A stretch of 64,000 bases of DNA from Rhodobacterales bacterium HKCCE2091 (GCA_015689685.1 WVSL01000005.1:124001-188000), one strand, 5' to 3'. Shown: positions 33,039 to 41,744, counted from the first letter of the stretch. Translations and numbers: made by a program. Notes: generated from the letters alone by a model not told the origin.

Positions 33039-33511
33039 TGCAGGCCGACGGCGCGACCGAGATCGACACCGGTCCGGATCTTGCCGGGCTCGAGACCTCG
33101 CTCGGGTTTCTCCTGCGGATCGCGCAGGTGCGCGTCTTCGACGATTTCTTCGACAAGTTCGGCGACGAGGGGCTCCGTCCCGGCGAGTTCTCGGCGCTCT
33201 GGCTGGTGCTGAAGCACGACGGCATCCGCCAGGGAGAGGTGGCCCGCGCGCTCAGGATCAAGCCCGCGCACATGACCAAGATGGTGCGGCGGCTGGAGGA
33301 TCGCGGGGTCCTGCGGCGCGAGGTCCCCGACGACGACCGCCGCTCCGTCCGGCTGCACCTGAGCCCAGAGGGCGCCGCCTGGGTGCAGGAGAACCACGCC
33401 CAGTTCCTTGGCCATCACAACTACCTCGAACACGACCTGAGCGACGCGGAGATCCACCAGCTCGGTCACCTGCTGCGCCGGTTCGCCGGCATCCCGGAGA
33501 AGACCAGATGA
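33035..33511 (+). CDS. MarR-family regulator of hydroxycinnamate genes
   Basis: A 158-residue winged-helix protein. GLRPGEFSALWLVLKHDGIRQGEVARAL, IKPAHMTKMVRRLEDRGVLRRE and PDDDRRSVRLHLSPEGA are the MarR core with the D-x-R wing. Relatives such as CouR, FerC and HcaR repress hydroxycinnamate degradation genes and are released by the hydroxycinnamoyl-CoA thioester. It is embedded between the crotonase and amidohydrolase genes with overlapping starts, so it likely controls its own operon and the divergent fcs gene through ATTTGCAAAT. Confidence 0.9.
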   Translation: MMQADGATEIDTGPDLAGLETSLGFLLRIAQVRVFDDFFDKFGDEGLRPGEFSALWLVLKHDGIRQGEVARALRIKPAHMTKMVRRLEDRGVLRREVPDDDRRSVRLHLSPEGAAWVQENHAQFLGHHNYLEHDLSDAEIHQLGHLLRRFAGIPEKTR

Positions 33512-34383
33512 ATTTCGACGACCTCGTCGCCTTCGACATCCACACCCACGCGGAAGAGCCCTGCGGACACCCCCGCGACGACGGCTACGACGAGTTCCAG
33601 GCCGGGATGGCGGCGTATTTCAAGAACCCCGCCGGCAAGGACGGAATGCTGCCGAGCGTCGAGGAGACCGCCGCCTATTTCCGCGAGCGCCGGATCGGGG
33701 CGGTGATCTTCCCGGTGGACGCGGAGCGCGAGACCGGGTTCCGCCGCTATTCCAACGAGGACGTGGCGCGGATCGCGGCGGACAATGCCGACATCCTCGT
33801 GCCCTTCGCGTCCATCGACCCCGCCAAGGGCAAGGCCGGCGCGCGGGAGGCGCGGCGGCTGGTGAAGGAGTTCGGCGTCAAGGGCTTCAAGTTCCACCCG
33901 ACGATGCAGGGCGTCTTCCCGAACGATCGCATCTGCTACCCGCTCTACGAGGCGATCGAGGAGGAGGGCGCCATCGCGCTCTTCCACACCGGCCAGACCG
34001 GCGTGGGCGCAGGGATGCACGGCGGAATGGGGATGCGGCTGAAGTTCTCGGACCCGATCCACGTGGACGACGTCGCGGTGGATTTCCCGGACATGAAAAT
34101 CGTGCTGGCGCACCCGTCCTTTCCCTGGACGGAAACGAGCCTGTCCATCGCGACCCACAAGCCCAACGTCTACATCGACATGTCGGGCTGGTCGCCGAAG
34201 TACTTCCCCGAGATCTTCGTGCGCTACGCGAACTCGATCCTGCGGAAGAAGATGCTGTTCGGTTCCGACTGGCCCGCGATCACGCCCGACCGCTGGCTCG
34301 CCGATTTCGACACGCTGAAGATCCGGGAAGAGGTCAGGCCGCTGATACTGAAGGAAAATGCCAGGCGGCTGCTTGGCATGTGA
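33508..34383 (+). CDS. Amidohydrolase-family protein (ACMSD-like)
   Basis: A 291-residue metal-dependent hydrolase/decarboxylase. AFDIHTHAEEP gives the HxH metal pair, VKGFKFHPTMQGVFPND, IALFHTGQ and IVLAHPSFPW supply further His ligands, and LFGSDWPAITPDRWL the C-terminal Asp. Members of this branch decarboxylate or hydrolyse aromatic or dicarboxylic acids. It overlaps the MarR gene by ATGA and precedes the TRAP transporter, so it acts in the same hydroxycinnamate unit; its reaction there is not defined. Confidence 0.85.
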   Translation: MNFDDLVAFDIHTHAEEPCGHPRDDGYDEFQAGMAAYFKNPAGKDGMLPSVEETAAYFRERRIGAVIFPVDAERETGFRRYSNEDVARIAADNADILVPFASIDPAKGKAGAREARRLVKEFGVKGFKFHPTMQGVFPNDRICYPLYEAIEEEGAIALFHTGQTGVGAGMHGGMGMRLKFSDPIHVDDVAVDFPDMKIVLAHPSFPWTETSLSIATHKPNVYIDMSGWSPKYFPEIFVRYANSILRKKMLFGSDWPAITPDRWLADFDTLKIREEVRPLILKENARRLLGM

Positions 34384-34409
34384 CACCACTCATCCAAGGG
34401 AGGAAACGG

Positions 34410-35498
34410 ATGAAACTGGGACTGACACTGACCGCCGCGATTGCCGGCACCCTCGTGGCCGGCGCGGTTTCCGCGCAGGACCTGCGGCTGGCCCCGGCGG
34501 CGCCGCCGGCGCACCCGGCCTATTACATGTACGAGCATTTCGCCGAGTACCTCGCCGAGGAATCCGGCGGATCGCTGGGCACCATCATCCTCGGGCCCGA
34601 GGTGATCGCGCTGCCGCAGATGGGTGACGCGCTTCAGTCGGGGCTCGCCGACATCGGCAACTCCCTCCCGCTCTACTTCGCGGCCGACTTCCCGGTGACC
34701 GGGATCGCGGGCGACCTCGCGCTCCAGGGCCGGAACCCGACCGCGATGGGTCTCGCGATGACCGAGTGGGCCGTGAACTGCGCCGAGTGCCAGGCCGAGT
34801 TCCGCGAGTTCGGCGGGGTCTACCTCGGCTCCGGCTCGTCCGATGTCTACGGGCTCATCACCACCGTTCCGGTCGAAACGGTCGAGGACCTCCAGGGTCT
34901 GAGGCTGCGGTCCGGCGGCGCGCCGTACAGCCGGTGGGCCGAGCATTTCGGCGCGACCGGTGTTCCGATGGGCGTGGGCGACACCTTCGAAGCGATGAGC
35001 CAGGGCACCATCGACGGCTCGATGGCCTCGATCGTCGACATGCTGTCCTATCGCCTGATCGACGTCGCGACCAACTTCAACACGGTGCCGATCGGGACCT
35101 ACCACGCCACCTCCAACTTCACCGTCGCGGTCCCGACCTGGGAGCGTTTGTCAGTGGAAGAGCGCGAGATGGTCGCGCGGGCGGCCAACCGCGCCAACTT
35201 CGACCTGACCGACCGGTGGGGCTACCAGCTTCCGGACGAGGCGCGCGCTGCCGTCGCCGAATCCGGCGTGGTGACGACCGAGGTCTCCGATGCGCTGCTC
35301 GCCGCGTCCGAGGAATTTGCGGCGGCCGACCGCGAAGCGCAGATCACCGCGTCCGGCGCCGAGGCGGAAGCCTTCGTCAGCCTGGTGGACGAGTGGGCCG
35401 CCATCGTCGAGGAGAACGGAAACGACTTCGACGCGCTGGCCGAGATCGCGTGGGAACGGATCTGGAGCCAGGTCGACCTGTCCACCTACGGGCTCTGA
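34410..35498 (+). CDS. dctP: TRAP transporter substrate-binding protein DctP
   Basis: A 362-residue periplasmic binding protein. The signal peptide covers about 1-22 (ending AVSAQ), followed by DLRLAPAAPPAHPAYYMYEHFAEYLAEESGG. The segment LQGLRLRSGGAPYSRWAEHFGA contains the Arg that binds a substrate carboxylate in DctP proteins, and AMSQGTIDGSMAS is the second family motif. The ATG at 34410 has a GGAGG ribosome site. Located with feruloyl-CoA synthase genes, it may take up hydroxycinnamates or other aromatic acids. A long hairpin follows its stop. Confidence 0.92.
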   Translation: MKLGLTLTAAIAGTLVAGAVSAQDLRLAPAAPPAHPAYYMYEHFAEYLAEESGGSLGTIILGPEVIALPQMGDALQSGLADIGNSLPLYFAADFPVTGIAGDLALQGRNPTAMGLAMTEWAVNCAECQAEFREFGGVYLGSGSSDVYGLITTVPVETVEDLQGLRLRSGGAPYSRWAEHFGATGVPMGVGDTFEAMSQGTIDGSMASIVDMLSYRLIDVATNFNTVPIGTYHATSNFTVAVPTWERLSVEEREMVARAANRANFDLTDRWGYQLPDEARAAVAESGVVTTEVSDALLAASEEFAAADREAQITASGAEAEAFVSLVDEWAAIVEENGNDFDALAEIAWERIWSQVDLSTYGL

Positions 35499-35505
35499 GA
35501 CCAAC

Positions 35506-35537
35506 CGCCCCGGCCCCCGTTTCGGCGGGCCGGGGCG
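35506..35537 (+). terminator. Intercistronic hairpin between dctP and dctQ
   Basis: CGCCCCGGCCC and GGGCCGGGGCG form a perfect 11-bp stem. The loop can add CCG-TTT-CGG with a single bulged C, giving about 14 bp in all. It lies directly after the dctP stop and probably limits read-through into the permease genes, so the binding protein is made in excess. Confidence 0.6.
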
Positions 35538-35561
35538 ACCCAACGCGCGGGGGCTGACTTC

Positions 35562-36068
35562 ATGGCGTTTCTCGAGAAAGCGGCCTCGCTGACCGCGCGG
35601 CTACTGGCGCTGCTCGGCGCCACTGCGGTCGTGCTGATGATGCTGCACATCTGTCTCGACGTGGTGATGCGGAACATGTTCGACATCAGCTTCAGCGTCA
35701 CCAACGCGATGGTGGCACGCTACTACATGGTCCCGCTCGCGTTCCTGCCGCTCGGCTGGATCGAGCTGCGCGGCGAGATGGTGTCGGTCGAGGTGGTCGA
35801 CTGGCTGCTGCCCGACGCGGCGATCCGGATCTCCGACGTGGCCGTCTGCCTCGTCGGCGCGGCGATCTACGCCGGGCTGACCTACGCGACCTGGGGGGCG
35901 GCGGTGTCGAACTGGAACCGGGGCACGATGCTGGAACTCGGCACGACGCCGTTCCACGTCTACCCGAGCTACATCTTCCCGGTAGTGGGCTTCGCGCTGG
36001 CCGCGCTCGCCTGCCTCGCCCGGGCCATCACCCGCGCCGCGGGCCGCACCACGGAGCACGCGGCATGA
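35562..36068 (+). CDS. dctQ: TRAP transporter small permease DctQ
   Basis: A 168-residue membrane protein with four helices, typical of the TRAP small subunit. TARLLALLGATAVVLMMLHICLDVVMRN is the conserved first span and loop. It overlaps dctM by ATGA. With DctM it forms the sodium-driven permease that receives ligand from DctP. Confidence 0.88.
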   Translation: MAFLEKAASLTARLLALLGATAVVLMMLHICLDVVMRNMFDISFSVTNAMVARYYMVPLAFLPLGWIELRGEMVSVEVVDWLLPDAAIRISDVAVCLVGAAIYAGLTYATWGAAVSNWNRGTMLELGTTPFHVYPSYIFPVVGFALAALACLARAITRAAGRTTEHAA

Positions 36069-37366
36069 GCGTCGAGACGGGCCTGATCGGCGTCGGCGTC
36101 CTGCTGCTGCTCCTGGTTCTGAGGCTGCCGGTGGCTATGGCGCTGATCGCGGTGTCCTTCGGCGGGGTCATGGCGATGCTGGGGCCGCGGGCGGCCATCG
36201 GCATCATCGCCTCGACCCCCTACGATTTCGTGGCGAGCTGGACGCTGTCGGCGGTCCCGATGTTCCTCCTGATGGGGTTCATCGCCTTCCATGCGGGCCT
36301 GACCACCGGGCTCTTCGACGCGGCCAAGCTCGCGCTGAGGCGTCTGCCTGGCGGGCTCGCGATATCCTCGATCTTCGCCTGTTCCGGCTTTGCCGCCGTG
36401 TCCGGGTCGTCGCTGGCCTGCGCCGCCGCGATGGGGCGGATCGCGATCCCCGAGATGGTGTCGGCTGGCTATCGCCCGTCCATCGCCGCGGGGTCGCTTG
36501 CTGCCGGGGGCACCATCGGCGCGCTGATTCCGCCCTCGATCTTGATGATCGTCTACGGTGTCTTCGCCGAGACCTCGATCACGCAGGTCTTCCTCGGCGG
36601 CATCACCATCGGCATCCTGACCGCGCTCGGCTACTGCGCCGTCGTGCTCGTGATCTGCAAGTTCCGCCCCGACCTCGTGCCGCCGCATGGCGAGACCGGG
36701 CCGGTCAAGGGCGGTCGCGAGGCGCTGATGGGCGTTCTGCCGATCCTGGCGCTGGTCGCCATCGTGCTCGGCGGGCTGTTCTCGGGCTTCTTCACCGCGA
36801 CCGAGGCCGGCGCCGTCGGCGCGCTCGGCACCATCGCCATCGCGGGTGTCACCGGGCGGCTCGACCGCGAGGTGATCCGCCGGGCGCTCCTGGAGACCGT
36901 GACCACCAGCGGGTCGCTTTTCATCATCGGCGTCGGCGCGGCGATGTTCACCCGGTTTCTCGGCCTGTCGGGCGTGTCCGGTTTCATCTCCACCGCGGTC
37001 TCGGGCGCGGACCTGAGCTTCATCCACCTGATGATCGTGATCGTGCTGGTCTACCTCCTGCTCGGCACCTTCATGGAGCCGTTCGGCGCCCTTCTCGTGA
37101 CGCTGCCGGTGTTCCTGCCGATCCTTGAATCGCAGGGCGTCAGCCTGGTCTGGTTCGGCGTTCTCGTCGTGAAGCTGCTGGAAATCGGGATGATCACGCC
37201 ACCGGTCGGGCTGAACGTCTTCGTGATCCGAAACGTGGCCAGCAGTTACGTCACGACGGCGCAGGTCTTCGGCGGGGTGCTGCCGTTCCTGGTGGCGGAC
37301 TTGCTGATCGTCGCGATCACGATCGCCGCGCCGTCGCTGGTGCTGTTCCTTCCCTCGCTGCTCTGA
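36065..37366 (+). CDS. dctM: TRAP transporter large permease DctM
   Basis: A 433-residue permease with about twelve helices. SAVPMFLLMGFIAFHAG, IFACSGFAAVSGSSLACAAAMGRIAIPEM and LAAGGTIGALIPPSILMIVYGVFAE are signature blocks of DctM/IT-superfamily permeases. The C-terminal GMITPPVGLNVFVIRNV is also diagnostic. It completes the dctPQM set next to hydroxycinnamate genes. Confidence 0.94.
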   Translation: MSVETGLIGVGVLLLLLVLRLPVAMALIAVSFGGVMAMLGPRAAIGIIASTPYDFVASWTLSAVPMFLLMGFIAFHAGLTTGLFDAAKLALRRLPGGLAISSIFACSGFAAVSGSSLACAAAMGRIAIPEMVSAGYRPSIAAGSLAAGGTIGALIPPSILMIVYGVFAETSITQVFLGGITIGILTALGYCAVVLVICKFRPDLVPPHGETGPVKGGREALMGVLPILALVAIVLGGLFSGFFTATEAGAVGALGTIAIAGVTGRLDREVIRRALLETVTTSGSLFIIGVGAAMFTRFLGLSGVSGFISTAVSGADLSFIHLMIVIVLVYLLLGTFMEPFGALLVTLPVFLPILESQGVSLVWFGVLVVKLLEIGMITPPVGLNVFVIRNVASSYVTTAQVFGGVLPFLVADLLIVAITIAAPSLVLFLPSLL

Positions 37367-37392
37367 GATCGGGCCGGCCCGCGCCGCGCTTG

Positions 37393-37440
37393 TGTGACAA
37401 GGTCACAGACAAGCGGCGTGGCGGGGATCTATGACAGGGC
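37393..37440 (+). promoter_or_regulatory. Crp/Fnr-type class II promoter of the sulfur operon
   Basis: TGTGAC-AAG-GTCACA (37393-37407) is a perfect dyad. ATGACAGGGC begins at 37431, so a -10 hexamer TATGAC lies at 37430-37435. The dyad centre lies about 42 bases before the expected start of transcription, the class II position. The same operator, spacing and -10 context occur at 10989-11036. The flanks (CTTGT before, ACAAG after) extend the symmetry. Confidence 0.7.
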
Positions 37441-37467
37441 ATACCCCGAGTCGGAAGGAGCCCCGAA

Positions 37468-37683
37468 ATGACCCGGAATGTCGGAACCGTTGACAGATTC
37501 CTGCGCGCGCTGCTCGGGATCGTCCTGCTCTACCTCGCCTTCGCCAGCGGCCTGCCCGCGTTCGAGGCGGGTGCCCTGAAGTGGATCGCCGCCGTGGTCG
37601 GCGTGGTGATGCTGGTCGTCGCCGCCGTCCGCGTCTGCCCGATCTACGCGATCTTCGGCATCCGCACCTGCCCGGTGGCATGA
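37468..37683 (+). CDS. DUF2892 (YgaP-like) small membrane protein
   Basis: A 71-residue protein with two hydrophobic spans. TRNVGTVDRFLRALLGIVLLYLAF is the DUF2892 opening, and CPIYAIFGIRTCPVA at the end carries two Cys. DUF2892 domains often accompany rhodanese or YeeE/YedE sulfur transporters. It is the first gene after the Crp/Fnr-type promoter, with an AAGGAG ribosome site, and overlaps the next gene by ATGA. Confidence 0.88.
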   Translation: MTRNVGTVDRFLRALLGIVLLYLAFASGLPAFEAGALKWIAAVVGVVMLVVAAVRVCPIYAIFGIRTCPVA

Positions 37684-38117
37684 TCATGGAGACCGTGTTC
37701 ACCCCCTGGCAGTCGCTTGGCGGGGGCGTCCTGATCGGCCTCGCCGCCGTTCTCCTGATGCTGTTCCTCGGCCGCGTGATGGGCGCGACCGGCATCCTCG
37801 CCGGCGTGCTGCGGCCCGTGGACGGCGCGGATTTTGGCTGGCGCGCCGCGATCCTCGTCGGGATGGTCACCGGCCCCGCTGTCGTTTGGGCGCTGACCGG
37901 CGCCATGCCCGCGGTCGAGGTTCCGGTGTCGACGCCCATGCTCATCGTCGGCGGACTGATCGTCGGCGTCGGTGTGACCTACGGGTCCGGCTGCACCTCG
38001 GGCCACGGGGTCTGCGGCATGGCGCGGCTGTCGCCGCGGTCGATCATCGCCACGGTGACCTTCATGATCACCACCTTTGCCACCGTGTTCGTCGTCCGCC
38101 ACGTCCTGGGAGCCTGA
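37680..38117 (+). CDS. YeeE/YedE sulfur-transport family protein, first half-unit
   Basis: A 145-residue membrane protein with four helices. VGVTYGSGCTSGHGVCGMARLSPRS is the core YeeE/YedE motif, whose cysteines handle thiosulfate or persulfide sulfur in TsuA-type transporters. It is followed at once by a second half-size member, so the pair probably forms a split heterodimeric transporter (PmpA/PmpB type). Confidence 0.9.
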   Translation: MIMETVFTPWQSLGGGVLIGLAAVLLMLFLGRVMGATGILAGVLRPVDGADFGWRAAILVGMVTGPAVVWALTGAMPAVEVPVSTPMLIVGGLIVGVGVTYGSGCTSGHGVCGMARLSPRSIIATVTFMITTFATVFVVRHVLGA

Positions 38118-38120
38118 CAG

Positions 38121-38558
38121 ATGCGCCTAATCGCAGCCTATCTCATCGGCCTCGTCTTCGGCGTCGGCATCTCGATTTCCGGCATGGCCAACCCGGCCAA
38201 GGTGCTGAACTTCTTCGATGTCGCCGGCACCTGGGACCCGTCGCTGATCTTCGTCATGGGCGGCGCGGTGGTGGTCGCCTTCATCGGCTACCGCATCGTG
38301 CTCGGCCGCAACGCGCCGATCCTCGAGAAACGCTTCGCCCTGCCGACCAGCACCACCATCGACCTCAAGCTCGTCGGCGGCTCCGCCGTCTTCGGGATCG
38401 GGTGGGGGATCGCCGGTTTCTGCCCGGGCGGCGCGCTGCCCGCGCTCGGCACCGGCCGGTCCGAGGTGTTCATTTTCACCGCCGCGCTCATCGCCGGCAT
38501 CTTCATCGCCAAGTTCCTGCAGGGTCTGGGCGCGGACCGGAAGACCGCGCGGGCCTGA
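38121..38558 (+). CDS. YeeE/YedE sulfur-transport family protein, second half-unit (DUF6691-type)
   Basis: A 145-residue membrane protein with four helices. GVGISISGMANPAKVLNFFDVAGTWDPSL is the family opening, and GIGWGIAGFCPGGALPALG contains the conserved Cys of the second half. It starts three bases after the previous half-unit. The two halves match the N- and C-terminal parts of full-length YeeE and would together move a reduced sulfur species across the inner membrane. Confidence 0.9.
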   Translation: MRLIAAYLIGLVFGVGISISGMANPAKVLNFFDVAGTWDPSLIFVMGGAVVVAFIGYRIVLGRNAPILEKRFALPTSTTIDLKLVGGSAVFGIGWGIAGFCPGGALPALGTGRSEVFIFTAALIAGIFIAKFLQGLGADRKTARA

Positions 38559-38583
38559 ACCAAACTCACGGAGGAGACCAGGA

Positions 38584-39468
38584 ATGACCCAGTATCCCGT
38601 CGACATGAACGTCCACCCCGACGTCGAAGCCTTCTTCGACGAGCCGACCAACACGATCAGCTACATCGTGAAGGACCCGAACTCCGAGTCCTGCGCCGTC
38701 GTCGACAGCGTCATGGACATCGATTACGCCGCCGGCCGCATCACCTACGACGGCGCCGACCGGATCATCGAGCGGATCAAGGAGCGCGGGCTGAAGCTGG
38801 AGTGGATCATCGAGACCCACGTCCACGCCGACCACCTGTCGGCCGCGCCCTACATCCAGGAAAAGCTCGGCGGCAAGATCGGCGTCGGCTCGAAGATCAT
38901 GGTCGTGCAGGACACGTTCGGTAAGATCTTCAACGAGGGCACCGAGTTCCAGCGCGACGGCTCGCAGTTCGACAAGCTGTTCGAGGACGGCGACACCTAC
39001 ACCATCGGCACGATGAAGGCCTTCGCGATCTACACGCCGGGTCACACGCCGGCCTGCATGGTCCACGTCGTGGGCGACGCCGCCTTCGTCGGTGACACGC
39101 TGTTCATGCCGGACGGCGGATCGGCCCGCGCCGACTTCCCCGGCGGCGATGCCGGCACGCTCTACGACTCGATCCAGAAGGTCCTGTCGCTGCCCGACGA
39201 GATGCGGCTCTTCATGTGCCACGACTACGCCCCCGGCGGTCGCGAGATCCAGTGGGAGACGACGGTGGCCGAGGAGAAGGCCAACAACATCCATGTCGGC
39301 GAAGGCAAGACCCGCGAGGACTTCATCAAGTTCCGCACCGAGCGGGACGCGACGCTGGCGATGCCGAAACTCATCATCCCGTCCCTGCAGGTCAACATGC
39401 GCGCCGGCGAGGTGCCGACCGACAAGGACGGGCGACCGATGCTGAAGGTGCCGGTCAACGGGCTCTGA
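38584..39468 (+). CDS. MBL-fold persulfide dioxygenase/hydrolase (ETHE1/Blh-like)
   Basis: A 294-residue metallo-beta-lactamase-fold protein. ETHVHADHLSAAPYI is the metal-binding HxHxDH motif, YTPGHTPACMVHVVGDAAFVGDTLFMPDGGSARADFPGG supplies the other ligands, and MCHDYAPGG the last His. The GSARADFPGGDA segment is characteristic of ETHE1-like sulfur dioxygenases that oxidise glutathione persulfide to sulfite. It lies in an operon with the SQR fusion that would make the persulfide. The ribosome site GGAGGAGACCAGGA supports the start. Confidence 0.9.
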   Translation: MTQYPVDMNVHPDVEAFFDEPTNTISYIVKDPNSESCAVVDSVMDIDYAAGRITYDGADRIIERIKERGLKLEWIIETHVHADHLSAAPYIQEKLGGKIGVGSKIMVVQDTFGKIFNEGTEFQRDGSQFDKLFEDGDTYTIGTMKAFAIYTPGHTPACMVHVVGDAAFVGDTLFMPDGGSARADFPGGDAGTLYDSIQKVLSLPDEMRLFMCHDYAPGGREIQWETTVAEEKANNIHVGEGKTREDFIKFRTERDATLAMPKLIIPSLQVNMRAGEVPTDKDGRPMLKVPVNGL

Positions 39469-39479
39469 GGGAGGAGCAG

Positions 39480-41159
39480 ATGGATCTCAGGAAACTCACG
39501 GACGATCTGACGGTCAGCCCGCAGATCACTGCCGCGGACGTGGCGGAGCTGAAGGCGGCGGGCTTCCGCTCGATCGTCTGCAACCGGCCCGATGGCGAGG
39601 GCTCCGACCAGCCCGGCTTCGCCGAGATCGAGGCCGCGGCGAAGGAAGCCGGGCTGGAGGCGCGGTATCTGCCCGTCGTCTCCGGCAAGGTCACCGACGA
39701 GGACGCGGCCGATTTCGGCCGTGCCCTGCGCGAACTGCCCGGCCCGGTCTTTGCCTACTGCCGCACCGGCACCCGCTGCACCACGCTCTGGTCGCTCAGC
39801 GAGGCCGGCAAGCGGCCGATCCCCGAGATCCTGGCCGCATCCAAGGCCGCGGGCTACGACATGAACGGCGTCGCCCGCCGCATCGCCAACGGCGGCAAGA
39901 CCCCGACCGATACCGGCGACGCGAAGTTCTCGGTCGTCATCGTGGGCGCCGGGGCGGGCGGGATCTCGGTCGCGGCCTCGCTGAAGGCCCGCGTGCCGGA
40001 CCTGGAAATCGCGATCATCGACCCGGCCGACATCCATTACTACCAGCCCGGCTGGACGATGGTGGGCGGCGGCGTGTTCGAGGCGCGGGACACCGCCAAG
40101 ACGATGGGTTCGCTCATCCCCGCGGGCGTCACCTGGATCAAGTCCGCCGTCGCCGCCTTCGAGCCCGCCAACAACGCAGTCATACTCGACGGCTGCCGGG
40201 TGGTGAAATACGACAGGCTGGTCGTCTGCCCGGGGCTCAAGCTCGACTGGGGTGCCGTCGCGGGGCTGGAGGAAACGCTCGGCCGCAACGGCGTCACCTC
40301 GAACTACCGCTACGACCTGGCGCCCTACACCTGGGAACTCGTGCAGGGCATGACCCACGGCCGCGCGATCTTCACGCAGCCGCCGATGCCCATCAAGTGC
40401 GCCGGCGCGCCGCAGAAGGCGATGTACCTGTCGGCCGACCACTGGTACCGCACCGGCCGCCTGCAGGACATCGAGATCGCGTTCAACAACGCGGGCGGCG
40501 TGCTGTTCGGCGTGAAGGATTACGTCCCGGCGCTGATGGAATACGTCGAGAAGTACCACGCACAGCTCAACTTCTTCCACAACCTCGTCGCCATCGACGG
40601 GCCGGGCAAGACGGCGACCTTCCGGGTCTCGAAGCCCGATACCGAGCCCGAGACGGTGACGATGGACTTCGACATGATCCACGTCTGCCCGCCGCAGACG
40701 GCGCCCGACTTCATTCGGGTCTCGCCGCTCGCCGACGAGGCCGGTTGGGTCGACGTCGACCAGGTCACGCTGCGGCACAAGAGCTTCGACAACATCTGGT
40801 CGCTCGGCGACGTGATGAACGCCCCGAACGCCAAGACCGCGGCGGCCGCGCGCAAGCAGGCGCCAACCGTGGCCGAGAACATCGTCGCCGACATCAACGG
40901 CGGTTCGGCCCGGGCGCAATACGACGGCTACGGCTCCTGCCCGCTGACGGTGGAGCGCGGCAAGATCGTGCTGGCGGAGTTCGGCTATGGCGGCGTGCTG
41001 AAGCCCTCGTTCCCGTCCTGGCTGATCGACGGCACCAAGCCGACCCGCGCGGCCTGGTTCCTGAAGGAGAAGATGCTGCCGCCGATCTACTGGCTCGCGA
41101 TGCTCCGGGGCCGGGAGTGGCTCGCCCGCCCGGAACCGATCTCGGTCGCGGCGGAGTAG
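39480..41159 (+). CDS. Fusion of DUF442-type phosphatase-like domain and sulfide:quinone oxidoreductase
   Basis: A 559-residue two-domain protein. Residues 1-140 are the TIGR01244/DUF442 phosphatase-like domain, with YCRTGTRC at 93-100. Residues 149-559 are an FAD/NAD-binding oxidoreductase of the SQR type: VVIVGAGAGGISVAASL, YYQPGWTMVGGG, redox Cys candidates in LVVCPGLKL (Cys250) and HVCPPQTAPDF, and SLGDVMNAPNAKTAAAARKQ near the FAD. SQR oxidises sulfide to sulfane sulfur and passes electrons to quinone. In the phosphatase-like loop the residue after Arg99 is Cys rather than the Ser I would expect. It follows the dioxygenase gene by 11 bases. Confidence 0.9.
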   Translation: MDLRKLTDDLTVSPQITAADVAELKAAGFRSIVCNRPDGEGSDQPGFAEIEAAAKEAGLEARYLPVVSGKVTDEDAADFGRALRELPGPVFAYCRTGTRCTTLWSLSEAGKRPIPEILAASKAAGYDMNGVARRIANGGKTPTDTGDAKFSVVIVGAGAGGISVAASLKARVPDLEIAIIDPADIHYYQPGWTMVGGGVFEARDTAKTMGSLIPAGVTWIKSAVAAFEPANNAVILDGCRVVKYDRLVVCPGLKLDWGAVAGLEETLGRNGVTSNYRYDLAPYTWELVQGMTHGRAIFTQPPMPIKCAGAPQKAMYLSADHWYRTGRLQDIEIAFNNAGGVLFGVKDYVPALMEYVEKYHAQLNFFHNLVAIDGPGKTATFRVSKPDTEPETVTMDFDMIHVCPPQTAPDFIRVSPLADEAGWVDVDQVTLRHKSFDNIWSLGDVMNAPNAKTAAAARKQAPTVAENIVADINGGSARAQYDGYGSCPLTVERGKIVLAEFGYGGVLKPSFPSWLIDGTKPTRAAWFLKEKMLPPIYWLAMLRGREWLARPEPISVAAE

Positions 41160-41163
41160 GGGG

Positions 41164-41706
41164 ATGGCGATGAAGGCCCCGTTCCTCGCGCTGTCCCTCG
41201 TCGCGGTCGCCACGGCCGCTGCGGGACAGACGGCGCAGCCCTATGCCGGGCAGGAGCGGCGGCCGATCGCCGCCCTGTCGGATGACGAGGTTCAGGGTCT
41301 CCTGGAAGGCCGCGGGCTCGGCTATGCCCTGTCCGCGGAACTGAACGGCTGGCCCGGTCCGCTCCACGTTCTGGAACTGGCCGACGACCTGGCACTGACC
41401 GCCGAGCAGCGGGACCGGGTGGAAGCGATCCGGCAGGACATGCTTTCGACCGTCCGCCCGATCGGGGCGGAACTGGTCGAGGCGGAAACCGCGCTCGACG
41501 ATCTCTTCGCCGGGGGCGCGCCGGAGGCCGACGCGATCCTCGCGGCGGCCGAGCGGGTCGGCGCGATCGAGGCCCGGCTCCGCGCCGCGCACCTGGCCGC
41601 CCATGTCGAGACCACCCCGGTCCTGACCCCGCACCAGCGGATGATCTACGGCCGCGCCCGGGGCTACGGCGCGGCGCACGAACCGGCCGCACACGACCAC
41701 GACTGA
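41164..41706 (+). CDS. Spy/CpxP-like periplasmic protein
   Basis: A 180-residue secreted protein: signal peptide about 1-21 (ending AAAGQ), then a helical region with LHVLELADDLALTAEQRDRVEAIRQDM, which resembles the LTxxQ repeats of Spy/CpxP chaperones and metal-resistance proteins, and a His/Asp-rich C-terminus (HEPAAHDHD) that could bind metal. It starts four bases after the SQR fusion. Its role in a sulfur operon is unknown; protection of periplasmic proteins from metal or sulfur stress is a guess. Confidence 0.75.
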   Translation: MAMKAPFLALSLVAVATAAAGQTAQPYAGQERRPIAALSDDEVQGLLEGRGLGYALSAELNGWPGPLHVLELADDLALTAEQRDRVEAIRQDMLSTVRPIGAELVEAETALDDLFAGGAPEADAILAAAERVGAIEARLRAAHLAAHVETTPVLTPHQRMIYGRARGYGAAHEPAAHDHD

Positions 41707-41744
41707 CCGCCCCGGCCGAGGCCGGCGGCACGAACACACAGGCA

